DNA of 64,000 nucleotides from Adineta steineri (lineage: Eukaryota > Rotifera > Eurotatoria > Adinetida > Adinetidae), in NCBI GenBank assembly GCA_905250115.1, contig CAJNOI010000154.1, positions 152,204-216,203 on the forward strand. The letters run 5' to 3'. The position numbers were made by a program, and so were the translations under genes. The first letter of the stretch is position 1; each line of letters opens with the position of its first letter. The notes beneath the pieces are model-generated. The model saw nothing but the letters and a program-made list of their open reading frames with translations, made no database searches and was not told the DNA's origin. Shown here one piece after another: positions 18,959-30,000 of the stretch.

Positions 18959-21100
18959 TTATAATTCTTCTTTTACAACTTCAATGCTCTGTTTCATAAT
19001 TTCAATGCTCTGTTTCACATCTTTAAGTTGAGGATGATTTGGTGGTAATGAAACTTTGAAAATGCCAAGAGCACGTTCAAAATATGAGAGTGCTTTCGAA
19101 TATTCTTTCATGTTCCCATATAGAAAACCGAGATTGTTGTACGAAGTAGCCAAGTCAAGATGATTTGCAGGAAGAGTTTTTTCTGAAATTTCAAGTGCTT
19201 TTTCGTAAAATGAAACTGCTTTCAAGTACTCTCTCATGTTCATATATACTATACCAATATTGTTGTAGGAAGTTGCCAAGTCAGGATGGTTTGCAGGAAG
19301 AGTTTTTTTAAAGATTTCAAGTGCTTTTTCGTAAAATGAAAGTGCTTTCAAGTACTCTCCTATATTGTTATACAAACTACCAATATTGTCGTAGGAAGTA
19401 GCTAACGAAGGATGATTTGCAGGAAGAGTTTTCTCAAAGATTTCAAGTACTTTTTCGTAAAATAAAAATGCTTTCGAGTACTCTCCCATGTTGTTATACA
19501 CACTACCAATATTGTTGTAAGAAATAGCTAACGAAGGATGATTTGCAGGAAGTGTCTTTTGTTGAATTCCAAGTGCTTTTTCGTAAAATGAAAGTGCTTT
19601 CAAGTACTCTCCCATGTTGTTATACACACTACCAATATTGTTGTAGGAATTAGCTAACGAAGGATGATTTACAGGAAGTGTTTTCTCAAAGATTTCACGT
19701 GTTTTGTCGTAAAATGAAAGCGCTTTCGAATACTTTCCCATCTTATTATACACACGACCAATGTTATTGTAGGAAGTAGCCAGCGAAGGATGAATTGCTG
19801 AAAGAGTTTTTTTAAAGATTTCAAGTGCTTTTTCGTAAAATGAAAGTGCTTTCAAGTACTCTCCCATGTCATGATACATACTACCAATATTGTTGTAGGA
19901 AATAGCCAACGAGGGATGATTTGCAGGGAGAGTTTCTTCAAGAATTTCAAGTCCTTGTTTATAATATTCAATAGCCTGTTCATAGTCGCCTTGATCAGCT
20001 TTGACAGATCCAAGATTGTTATAATAAAGTGCTTCGTCACTCTCGCTCGATGGTTGTTCAAGTAATACTTTATATAGTTCTTCAGCCTTATCAAAATGTC
20101 CTGTTTTGAGTAATAAGTTACCCAATTTTATCCACCCTGTGCCACCTCCAACTTCTTTGCTTATATATTTAGTAAGTTGCTGGAGCTGTTCATCATCATC
20201 AGCAGTTAGTTGAAGTTCTACTTGATAAAGTTGATCGTTATTGTCCATTTGTTTAATTGTATCTATTCGAAATACGGTGTGCATGGAGAAGAGAATTTCG
20301 TCTTCGTCACTGTAATAACTAGCCTCGTTAATAGAGGCGAATGGTGCTGATGAGACACGAGGATCAATAGTCATTATAAAAAATATTCCTACTTTATCAG
20401 CATTTCCTGAAGCACTCTCGGCATAAACAAGAGGAAGATCTGGTTGTGCACTGGTTGATAAAAAGCTATTAAATGACAGTAGGCCATCTTTTGTTTTTCT
20501 GAGTTTGTCGAAATCAGTTTTCGACAAACCTTGTCCTCGGTAAACTATAAAAGGCTTACCATGATAATTTGGGAGTTGTTTTTCATGTAGTTGATATAGT
20601 TGTTCATGAAGATCCCGAATAAAAAATCCCATATTAATAATTATATCGGCATCCAATGTCCGAAGTGCTCGATTGAGCATTTGATAAATAAAACACTCTC
20701 GTGTATACCACCAAATCGCTTGTTCTCGACGATAATCATGTTGAAATTCACTAATAATATTTAATTCTGTGATATCGTCAGAATAAAATTTGTAGCAATA
20801 CGCAACTAAGATCTTGATGGCTTGTTCTTGATCATGCTCCATTTCAAGGAGAATCTCCTTGAATATTTGTGTGTACATGTAACTTGGCTCCAGTTGATTC
20901 AGGTGTTCACTGGACACTATTTCATTCGTCGTGACGAAGCTTATAGAAATTGAATCCCGATTGACTTGCCTGACATCTTGTTTGTCATCTACTTTTAATG
21001 CATCGCAAATGCCCTTGATATCATTACTCGGCCACCACAAGGCAATTAATGATAACTGCCATACCAAAAATAATTTAAATAGAATATTTTCTTTCGACAT
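18959..21100 (-). CDS. ART-TPR protein (ADP-ribosyltransferase with kinesin-light-chain-type TPRs)
   Basis: 713 residues, apparently without introns. The ART domain spans about 70-300: IVYRGQG (Arg188), FNSFLSTS (Ser212 to Ser217) and SDEDEILFS (Glu266-x-Glu268), the full R-S-ExE set of arginine-type mono-ADP-ribosyltransferases. It should therefore be catalytically competent. Behind it are one TPR (about 325-360) and eight 42-residue kinesin-light-chain-type TPRs (YNNIGSVYNNMGEYxKALSF, EKxLPANHPSLA), a protein-binding solenoid. The first 35 residues include a weak hydrophobic stretch (FKLFLVWQLSLIALWW), possibly a membrane or export segment. This is a common bdelloid architecture whose targets are unknown; a role in response to foreign material is only inferred. 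Confidence 0.9.
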   Translation of the reverse strand: MSKENILFKLFLVWQLSLIALWWPSNDIKGICDALKVDDKQDVRQVNRDSISISFVTTNEIVSSEHLNQLEPSYMYTQIFKEILLEMEHDQEQAIKILVAYCYKFYSDDITELNIISEFQHDYRREQAIWWYTRECFIYQMLNRALRTLDADIIINMGFFIRDLHEQLYQLHEKQLPNYHGKPFIVYRGQGLSKTDFDKLRKTKDGLLSFNSFLSTSAQPDLPLVYAESASGNADKVGIFFIMTIDPRVSSAPFASINEASYYSDEDEILFSMHTVFRIDTIKQMDNNDQLYQVELQLTADDDEQLQQLTKYISKEVGGGTGWIKLGNLLLKTGHFDKAEELYKVLLEQPSSESDEALYYNNLGSVKADQGDYEQAIEYYKQGLEILEETLPANHPSLAISYNNIGSMYHDMGEYLKALSFYEKALEIFKKTLSAIHPSLATSYNNIGRVYNKMGKYSKALSFYDKTREIFEKTLPVNHPSLANSYNNIGSVYNNMGEYLKALSFYEKALGIQQKTLPANHPSLAISYNNIGSVYNNMGEYSKAFLFYEKVLEIFEKTLPANHPSLATSYDNIGSLYNNIGEYLKALSFYEKALEIFKKTLPANHPDLATSYNNIGIVYMNMREYLKAVSFYEKALEISEKTLPANHLDLATSYNNLGFLYGNMKEYSKALSYFERALGIFKVSLPPNHPQLKDVKQSIEIMKQSIEVVKEEL
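19130..20045 (-). repeat. 126-bp tandem TPR-coding array
   Basis: Eight units of 42 codons. Neighbouring units share long identical runs such as TTGCAGGAAGAGTTTT and GCTTTTTCGTAAAATGAAAG (plus strand), which points to recent unit exchange. Confidence 0.85.
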
Positions 21101-21203
21101 TTTTTCTGAAAATAATTATGTTGATAAGAAAATCAAAATTAAGTTAAGATTTTAGATCGAAATAAAAATACTGAAAGTTAAATCTATATTTATTAACATG
21201 AGG

Positions 21204-21258
21204 CATCTTTAGGGTGTAGGTGTGGGTGTATCTTATTTATATCACCCACACTCATCGA
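21204..21258. repeat. TGTGGG-type palindrome
   Basis: CATCTTTAGGGTGTAGGTG against CACCCACACTCATCGATG, about 100 nt upstream of the ART-TPR start. Confidence 0.75.
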
Positions 21259-22201
21259 TGACCACAGCTCGTAGCTGTTTCAACATATTCTGACAATCCT
21301 TGTTCGTTGGATCAATAGTTGCGTCAATCCAAACCAACAGATAATTTTGGACTATGCGCTGACGTGTTAATGGCACTGTTATTATAACAATGATGTTAGA
21401 GGCGCCTAAACTGTAGAATGAAAGAATCTTTTTTTTTGATTGTTGTGCACTCCTATTGATGTGAATCGCAACTTGTTGGTAAATACGAACTTATAAGTGA
21501 GTGTTATTATTCGAAATGAATATAGAGAACAAAACATTGGCTTATATAGGTAATGATTTCTTTTTTTTCGATCTTTCTACGACGCAAAATGTTTTTATCT
21601 TTTCTTGGCACATGGAGTCGTAATCTACTTTATTACATTCAAAAATACTCTTGTAAAGGATCATAAAAAGAGAGAGATCAACAACGTCATTAGACGAACA
21701 CGAAAGAAAGCAAAAGTCAATAACATACTATATTTTATTGTTTATCTTTCCCACTTTCATTTGCCTTCATCTACATAATAACTACAATGTGTCAATGTGC
21801 AGATTGTTCTTTGTTATCGAAAAAGTATCAGAACAGCGCTTTGTTGTATATCGTTTTATTTCTTTTAACAGTGAAACTTGTTTATGATATAATAATTGAA
21901 AAGAAAACGTTATTGCGATGTTTGCGTATTAGTCACTGTAAAGACATTGAATCAATCAACGAGTAAAAAATTAGATTTACAGTTGGTTGAAATATGTTCG
22001 TGAAATCTTTTCTATTTTACCAAATCTAATATGGTATTAATGAATTTGTATTCCGATTGATAAAAAAGAAATCTCGGTCGGATTTTGTGCACTACATGGA
22101 TGGTTATGCCGAAATATATTGAGGATTATCTAATGCGCATTTCATACTTTATAGATATATATACTCCTTCTCTCGCGCTAGAAATAATTTATTTAGACTT
22201 A
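21259..22201. other. Intergenic, no feature seen
   Basis: AT-rich; no frame with family resemblance. Confidence 0.5.
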
Positions 22202-22821
22202 TATTTAAATGAGCAATAATAAAATCGAAATGAGCAATAACGAAATTTGGCAATAATAAAATTGAATGAGCGATAATAGTACTGAATGAGCCATAAATAT
22301 ACTGAACGTGCAATAATTATACTAAATGGGCAATAATTATATTAAATGAGCAATAATTTATTTAAATGAGCAATAATTTATTTAAATGAGCAATAAATCG
22401 TATGTGTAAGGAGCAATATAAATCCAGGTGTTAAATCCCCTCTATAACAGAAGACCCCCTCTCAATAGAAGAACCTCCAATAATAGAAGACCCTTCTGGA
22501 AAAATTTTCTATACAAATTATGTGTATTTTGATGAGGATTTCAGTAAATTTAGACTTAGTTTGAGAAATATAATAGAAGACCCGGTGGTCTTTTATCATG
22601 GACAGGGGTTTACAGCACCATTCGTCTGCGTTAGATATTTTCTTTTCATTCTTTTGATTGTATCGTATAGATGGCTTATCCAGATCTACACATATATATT
22701 GTTTTTTCCTTTTTACCTGAAGTATTTTTCAAACGTTGACTAGTTCAAGTACTTTTCTTTCTCCTTATTTTTCCCTCATTGTCTTTGAATTTTCCCATCC
22801 TGTTTATGTGTATATATTAGA

Positions 22822-22905
22822 GGTGGAATCGGTTCGTGATTTTTTGGAATCGAACCGAATTCTGCCGAAAAATTGTCAAACCGAATCTAACCGAACCGAG
22901 CTCAA
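22822..22905. repeat. GGTTCGG/CCGAACC-rich inverted motif inside the element
   Basis: GGTGGAATCGGTTCG, ATCGAACCGAATTCTG, CCGAATCTAACCGAACCGAG: a short inverted array of GGTTCGG-type words. Confidence 0.5.
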
Positions 22906-22949
22906 AAGAAGTGAAGTCTATGGCAAGTTAATCATCAAGTCAGCTTTTC

Positions 22950-23021
22950 TCGAGGGTGGGTGTGAGTCCGTGTGTATGTTCACTTCATCATCATCCATAC
23001 TAACACCCACACCTTCAAGAG
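22950..23021. repeat. TGTGGG-type palindrome, inserted in the foldback element
   Basis: CGAGGGTGGGTGTGAG against ACACCCACACCTTCAAGAGG. The spacer word CATCATCATCCAT is shared with the copy at 38276. Confidence 0.75.
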
Positions 23022-24153
23022 GCTGACCATGTAAAGCAAAAGAAGCTTTATTGCTATAATAGTACATTTATTGCTCATTTTCCTTTTTCTTATGATCAAT
23101 TGTAGAAATAAAAACTGGCATTTTTCTTTTTCTTGTTACCAAAATATGAAATTAATATTGCTATTCACTGGATTAATTATTAACCATTTCATAATTTAAA
23201 ACTGCTCAAAAAAGATTTTTTTATTGCTCAAAGATTATTGCTAATTCGTATTTTAATTATTGCTCATTCAGTCACTATTAGTGCTCATTTAAATACTAGC
23301 CATTTATTTATACATATATATTTTTTCATTTAGATCTTCAAATCCAAAGCTAACATTGAAAGCAAGTATACATGTGACTGTTAGAGATTCAAAATCATTT
23401 TATGAAAAGATAGTTTGATGATGATGCCGCCACTTATTCTTTGACAAAGGGTATTATTTTATGAGTTCTTATACAAATGTAGATACAAAAAAAGTACATT
23501 GATAACGAAGAAAAGCAAACGTCATTGTATTATTATCACGGTTGCCATGTTTTTTTTGTTCTTATATGTATACATGCATAAATATGTGAGTTACGAAGAG
23601 AAGCAGAGTTGAATATTTTCAACAGGTTTTTTGCTGTTTTCTCCTACTGTATTTCCATTCAATTGATGAATTTAAAAAAATATATTAAGTATGAAAGAAG
23701 AAACACACTCTCACATATTGTTAACATGAACAATGTTATCGATATATTCAAAAAAAAGAAGTTAACGTTTGAATGTTTCTTCAGTTTATTAAAACAGACT
23801 AAAAGACAATAATATCCACTGAAATCATAATGTGTTACTCAATATATCATTCATCCTATTACTGCTTTATCATAGGAAAACAGGTGTAATAAGTTTTTCT
23901 CTAAATGATATTGTGATATTTACTCTAAAAAAATGTTTTTCCTCTCTCCATAGAACAAGATTTTCAGTATGAATAAGATTATGCTTCATTAGATAGAAGA
24001 TAAATATAGTACATTCACATTCTCAATCTTTGTTAAATAGTGAATTCAGAAAATATTTCTATGTGCTCTACATAATTTACCTAAAACTCAAGAAAGTGTT
24101 GCTCGTCCAAGAGATAAAATAAAATTTTCTGTTATTTGAGTAAGTAGAATATT

Positions 24154-24423
24154 ATGTTTACGAGCAACCCTGCAACGGCAATGTCTCAAAATAAACCCAC
24201 TTTAAGACTTAATCCACCGATAACCGAACGATTTCAACTTTACGAATTTTTCCATACTCCTAGCCTACGTTATGATCCAAAAGAAGATATTCAAATTGAA
24301 GAAAATATCAAACCAGCTCTAGAACAATCAATTACTTCTAAAGATGAAGACTCAACTCGATTTAGCCAACGCTTAACTTTCAATGCTACACAAAATCAAA
24401 ATGCAGAAGATAACACAACATAG
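24154..24423 (+). CDS. Small hypothetical protein
   Basis: 89 residues from ATG to TAG, polar and acidic (KEDIQIEEN, SKDEDSTRF, NQNAEDNTT), with no hydrophobic segment. Composition is protein-like, and a palindrome half follows within 40 nt, as after many genes here. No family recognised; it could be an exon of a larger gene or a chance frame. Confidence 0.35.
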   Translation: MFTSNPATAMSQNKPTLRLNPPITERFQLYEFFHTPSLRYDPKEDIQIEENIKPALEQSITSKDEDSTRFSQRLTFNATQNQNAEDNTT

Positions 24424-24455
24424 TAAAGTATCTAAGATATAGACTCTGGTAAAGA

Positions 24456-24476
24456 CTCGCACCCACACCCTCAAGA
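24456..24476. repeat. Half palindrome (right arm only)
   Basis: CGCACCCACACCCTCAAG stands alone; the facing left arm is lost or was never present. It lies between convergent genes. Confidence 0.6.
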
Positions 24477-24633
24477 AAACGAAAAGATGTATATTGTCGG
24501 AAGTTTCTAGTTTATTTATGAAAGATCATTATGTGATTAATATTTTGAGTGTAGAAAAAAAAGAGAGCACTGAACATGATCGATTTTGTTATTTTTCATT
24601 TAAATCTCATGAATATTGCCGTTAAGATGTATG

Positions 24634-26358
24634 TTATTGATTAAGCATTACATCCTGTCGACATAATGGACATCTCGTTAATTGTTCTTGTTGTTGATCA
24701 GCACAATCATTACATAAACATTTATGACCACATGAGAATAAAATCACTGAACTCTTGTTTGTTAAACAAATACAACATCTATCTCCAGTGGTAGTAACCA
24801 TAGTTGAGGTTGCTGTATTGGTTGTTTGTGGTTGACGAAGATATTGATTCAAAGGAATATCATCTCTTTGAGCAATATCTAACAAATGTCGATATTCTTC
24901 TTCATATAAGGATTGATCATTGAGAACAAGCATTTCTTGTTGAAAATATTCGACTAAACGTGGAAATTGTCGACGCATTGTTTGATATTCATCCATAATA
25001 TCAGGTGTAGCTGATGCTTGACGTACTTTCAAATAACGTTTGATAAATTTTGTATAACGTACAAGTAAAATAGCTTTGCGTATCCCTGAATGAGTAAATG
25101 AATCGATTTGTTTCGAAAATTGTAAATCCTGTTCATTGGTTTGTGTTATACCTTCGAGAGTATCCCATGATGTATGCATTCGAAATAATTGATCATTTTG
25201 ATCTTTTTTTAAATCAATCATTTGAAATAAAAGATATCCACCACGTACTTCATTTTGATTATTCATTGGCAATGCAAATTCACTAACTAATTTTATTGAT
25301 TGACGAGGAGTTATTTGATCTTCGAATTTATAGACTTCAGGTGAACCATAACCTTGTCCAATTCGATAACGTTCTCCCATTAATAGAAATTCAATATTAA
25401 ATCCAACTGGTGTAACTGTATAATGAAATTGTGTATTCATTAATTGATCAAACGTTCGAGCATTTCGAACATTACAATAATTACAACCAATCGTCTTTGA
25501 TACTGATTGAATCACTTCTGTTCCTAAATCAAGACCAACACCAACAACAGTTGACCAGATTCTTTCATTTTCTGCATTATCTTTAATATGTTTTAAAAAT
25601 TCGTGTCCATCTTCACGTGATACTTCCATATCGGTGAGGAAAAAGATTCGGCGACTGATATTGTGATTATCATCTTTATTCTTCTCTCGTGTATGATATA
25701 GATCAGTTGCACATTTCACTGCTTCAGTAATATTTGTCCCACCACCAGCACGTAGTTTTAAAATATCTTCTTTCAATTGTTCTTTATTGATTGACGATAC
25801 TTTTTCGATGGGATGTAAAACTGTTGCAGTACTATTAAAGAGTACAATACCGAGTGCATCATCAGGTGAAAGTTGTTTGAGAAGTGTTAATAAAGATTGT
25901 TGAGCAATTTGAACTTTTGTTTTACCTGGTTCACCTTCGAATCGATCAGACATCGAACCGGATACATCAAGTGTTATAACAAGTTCGAGTCGAATATTAT
26001 TTGAACGAATACCTGGACCATCGAAGCGACTGTTCAAATTTACACTGAGCCAATGTTCAACATTTTGATTGCCATTTTCCAATGGATTAATCGTTGTAGC
26101 CACACCAAATAACGGTACTAACATGTCTGTTGTCGTTGCTTGAGCGGTAAAATAATGAGCATAAAATGAACTTTCATAACTGACATCATAAATGACATCA
26201 ACCGGTGCTGCGGCTGCAAGTTCTTCTTCCGTTAATTCTTCTCGCCCTTGTTCTTGAGCTTGAGCTTGTCGTTGCTCAGCGTATGCTTGATAGGCAGCAG
26301 TTCGACGAGTTATTCTACTACCGATTGATTTACAAGCTGTTTGTTGTGTATGACCCAT
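24634..26358 (-). CDS. vWA domain protein with C-terminal RING finger (putative E3 ligase)
   Basis: 574 residues, no intron seen. A Gln/Glu-rich N-terminus (20-50) precedes a vWA domain with an intact MIDAS motif D131-V-S-G-S135, the Thr of GGGTNITEA, and FFLTDMEVS. A region of beta character follows (240-420), then a helical stretch rich in Arg/Gln. The end is a C3HC4 RING at 528-570: CCICLTNKSS, CGHKCLCNDC, CPLCRQ. The layout suggests a ubiquitin ligase whose vWA domain binds a protein through a metal ion, acting in the cytosol (no signal peptide). Plants have RING-vWA ligases with the opposite order, so this is not a simple orthologue. Divergent from the receptor gene at 27058. Confidence 0.85.
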   Translation of the reverse strand: MGHTQQTACKSIGSRITRRTAAYQAYAEQRQAQAQEQGREELTEEELAAAAPVDVIYDVSYESSFYAHYFTAQATTTDMLVPLFGVATTINPLENGNQNVEHWLSVNLNSRFDGPGIRSNNIRLELVITLDVSGSMSDRFEGEPGKTKVQIAQQSLLTLLKQLSPDDALGIVLFNSTATVLHPIEKVSSINKEQLKEDILKLRAGGGTNITEAVKCATDLYHTREKNKDDNHNISRRIFFLTDMEVSREDGHEFLKHIKDNAENERIWSTVVGVGLDLGTEVIQSVSKTIGCNYCNVRNARTFDQLMNTQFHYTVTPVGFNIEFLLMGERYRIGQGYGSPEVYKFEDQITPRQSIKLVSEFALPMNNQNEVRGGYLLFQMIDLKKDQNDQLFRMHTSWDTLEGITQTNEQDLQFSKQIDSFTHSGIRKAILLVRYTKFIKRYLKVRQASATPDIMDEYQTMRRQFPRLVEYFQQEMLVLNDQSLYEEEYRHLLDIAQRDDIPLNQYLRQPQTTNTATSTMVTTTGDRCCICLTNKSSVILFSCGHKCLCNDCADQQQEQLTRCPLCRQDVMLNQ

Positions 26359-27057
26359 GTTGGAAGGAAACTGAAACGCCAGTGAAAAGAAAAGAAAGTC
26401 AGCGATGATTTATATAGAGATTTTTTGTGTTTTTACCCTGCATCATGACATATTATTTGCTCAAGATAAGCGGGAATAATAATGCAGAATTTCTTACGAA
26501 ATTACAACAGTCATAGCTTTCAGCGGGTATTTTATTTTATATTTTTTATTAGACTCGTCACAATGTACATAGAATGACAACAGGGATTTTTTTTTAAATA
26601 GGGTTACATAAATTTAGTTCTTTTTTATGTTGAGCTTTTTATTCGATCGATTGAAAGAGCTATAAACATGACTCTTTTAAAAAGCGCTCTTCAATGGATA
26701 TGCTAGGATGTGGGTGTAAAGTTTAAATAACCACACCCTTAAATAGCCAAAGCTTTCTTTAAATAGCGCAATATTTAATTAAAAAGCATCTCGTTGGTCG
26801 ACTTTGGAATAGATACTTCACCTTGATACGTGATAAAATGAATTCTATGTTTGACAGTTTTATCTATATGAACAAATAATGATTGTTCTTCTCAAATAAA
26901 GTTAAATTTAATCACGGCAAAAAATTAATAAAATTGAGTATATATTTGTCTATATATTCTGATCATAGGACATCTGTTAGATGATTTAAATGTATATCGT
27001 AATCATTTTTCATGACATTTAATCTTCTATTTCATTCGAAAGTATATTTCACAAAGA
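26359..27057. other. Divergent intergenic region
   Basis: Probably holds the promoters of the vWA-RING and LDLa-7TM genes. A palindrome lies at 26704-26740. No clear TATA box was chosen. Confidence 0.5.
26704..26740. repeat. TGTGGG-type palindrome, short
   Basis: AGGATGTGGGTGT against CCACACCCTTAAA, with a loop of about 14 nt. Confidence 0.65.
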
Positions 27058-30000
27058 ATGTTCATGAATCGATCATTGATTACCGTTTTATTCTTTATGA
27101 ATATTCAAGCACGAATTTTTCTTTTTGATACTGAAGATAGTCGTCGAGTGGAACAACACGATTGTCTCTATTATACAAGTGATGTTTCTGTAAAATATTG
27201 TCGTCGATCTAATAATGGTTCTACTTTGGATCGATCAAGTTTCACGTGCTTTAATGGTGGAGAACAACTTTCGTTTCAATATTTACTTGAACAAAATATT
27301 TCTCCTCAAGAGATTCTCCAATGGAATTCAAGTATTGAACGAGCCGATGATTATGCCTCATTCTTCTATTATCGAGATGAGAAAAATCTGATGAATGATG
27401 AATTTCTCTGCCATTGTATTCATCCGGGAACATTTGGAAAATATTGTGAATATCATTTTTTGGATGGTGCATTGACGTTTGAACAATCGATTAAACAACA
27501 ATTCGAACAAAAAGAAAAAAATCATTGGGCTGCTCAACATTATGGCGATATTCTTTGTTATAAGACGATTCCTTGCTATTCAGGATTATTATGTTTAGAT
27601 TGGAGAAATATTTGTGATGGAGAACAACAATGTTCTGGCGGTTACGATGAAGAAAATTGTGATCTATTAGAATTTAATGAATGTGATGATGATGAATATC
27701 GTTGTATGAATGGAATGTGTATTCCTGAAGATTATTGGCTTGATGGTAAATTCATTTAAAATGTACAATTTCACATTGAAGAATTTTTATTTCTCTATAT
27801 TATTATAGGCGATTCAGATTGTATGGATGGTAGTGATGAAAAAACAGGTCAATTACATAACGATTGTTTCTATCAACCTGATCAATTTCGATGTGATGAG
27901 AAATTTTGTTCACGAGGCCAATGGTCATGTGGTGACGGTCAATGTATTGAAGCTTGGAATCGTTTCGGATATCAACAAATATTTTCTTCAGATGATTATT
28001 GTCTTAGTCATCGAGAACTAAATCATATGTGTGAAGCTAATTGGCGTTGGCCTTTATGGACTTTATCGCAAACTGGTTTATGTACTAATCAATTTGGTTA
28101 TGATGATCCAGAATTAAGCATGTCTCAAACTTCTTCATCATCAGATGAGCGATGTACTTATCTAATTCGATGTGCTTTATCACAAGGATTTGAACGTGAT
28201 TGTGTTTGTAATCATTTGAATTGTTCACAATTGATAATCGATCAATGTGGGCCTGGTCCTCTCTATGCATATCCTAATCAAGCTTTGGTACGTCCTTATA
28301 TGTTTTCTTTGTATGAGATTGATCGTAGTTGGCTTGATCGTACACCAGATCAATATCTTTTCGATGGTGAAATTCTCTGTCGAGGATATTATGGTAAAAT
28401 TTCAGTATTGGATTCGAAAGGGTTAAATATTAATTTTATCTGGATTCAACAGCCTCATATTTATTTAGATTTCGAATTCTGTCGTAAAGTTTCCGTGAAA
28501 AATTTACTCGAATTTCATTTTGATATCGGATGTTGGGCAAATCAAACATTAACTTTTAACAAACGATCGTATGCATTTGATCCAAGATTTTGTCCAAATT
28601 CACACCGATGTTTATCTCAATATCGTTCTCGTGATCGGATATCTGATTGTTATGAAGATTCCGATGAAGACGAATCGAATTATACTGAACTATTTTGTAA
28701 AAATATTCGAAACCATCGATTAAGTTGTTCACGTCAGGAACCATACTGCATTTCAATACATTTGATCAATATTGCCAATGGAATATGTTCTGATGGTTAT
28801 GATCGATATTTATTTGGATCTGATCGTGATATAAAACATGTCTTCTGTCTCAATCGAAATGATCAAGATTGTCAACTTCTACGAGATTATATTCGAAATT
28901 CATCAATTCGAAATATGAGTTCAAATATTCAATCGATTCAATCGAGATCTCGTTTGCGTTATCATTGGTATTGCGATAGTTTTTGGGATACACCATCGCA
29001 TTCCGATGAATCGGTTGAATTCTGTCAATCATGGATTTGTCCAAAAAATCAATATCAATGTCAAACAGGTCAATGTATTCAATTGCAATGGCTCTGTGAT
29101 GGTGAATGGGATTGTTCGGATGCATCCGATGAAGAAGTTCTTCTTTCCATTATGCACTTTTCTGAACATAATCAAAAACTCGATGATTTTTCTAATCGAA
29201 TAATAAAATGTTATCAAAAATATTCTAATCAATCATTTTCTAAGATTTGTAATATTTCATCGGAATTGCCTTGTTTTCGTGCAAATGTTTCCGATCCATT
29301 AAATATTAACGAATCTCGTCCATGTATTCCGTTCAACCGAGTTGGTGATGGATACGAAGATTGTGTTGCTGGTCATGATGAGAAAAATACAGCAGTTCAT
29401 TGTCTTGGTTCTATGCTTGGTTTTAATGTTCGAGGAAATGATGGAACATGTTATGCATACAAACATATTTGTTCATTGATATCCAATGATCCAAATTGGC
29501 GTACATGGTGTTTTTATCGAAATAATAACAGTTCTTCATGTTCAAATAAGAATGATGTTATTTGTTTAGACGGCTCATGTAGACCAAATGCTCGTTGTAA
29601 TAAAAAATTGGAATGTACTCATGGAGAAGATGAATATCGATGCATACTTTCTTCACTCGAGAGTGAAAGTATTCAATATCGTTGGGAGAAAGAGTCTGCT
29701 AGATTTTCGCAAGAGCCACAGTTACAACTGAATCTTTATCCATCACTATCAACGATTGAATCAATCCAATCAAAAACCAAACGGTTGATGATTATGGAAG
29801 AAGAAAATGCTTTTATGTGTAATCGTGGTGTTACAATTGGATGGATGAGAGAATACAAAGTCTGTTTTTGTCCACCTACTTATTACGGAAAATATTGTCA
29901 ATTTTATAATGATCGTTTAACAATCATTACTCATTTGAATTTATCAGTAGAAATGAGTCATTTGATGTTTAAAGTCATTGTAACTTTACATGAGTCGGAT

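Larger units (their letters stand above)
22202..23295. mobile_element. Candidate foldback/MITE-like element with subterminal repeats
   Basis: The ends are inverted copies: TATTTAAATGAGCAA at 22202 and TGCTCATTTAAATA at 23282-23295. Inside the left end, about ten degenerate units of roughly 20 bp contain GAGCAATAAT (22209-22400). Inside the right end the complement ATTATTGCTC recurs (23050-23285). An internal word, AATAGAAGACCC, occurs several times (22440-22585). No transposase frame is seen, so it would be non-autonomous. No target-site duplication could be recognised. Confidence 0.55.
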
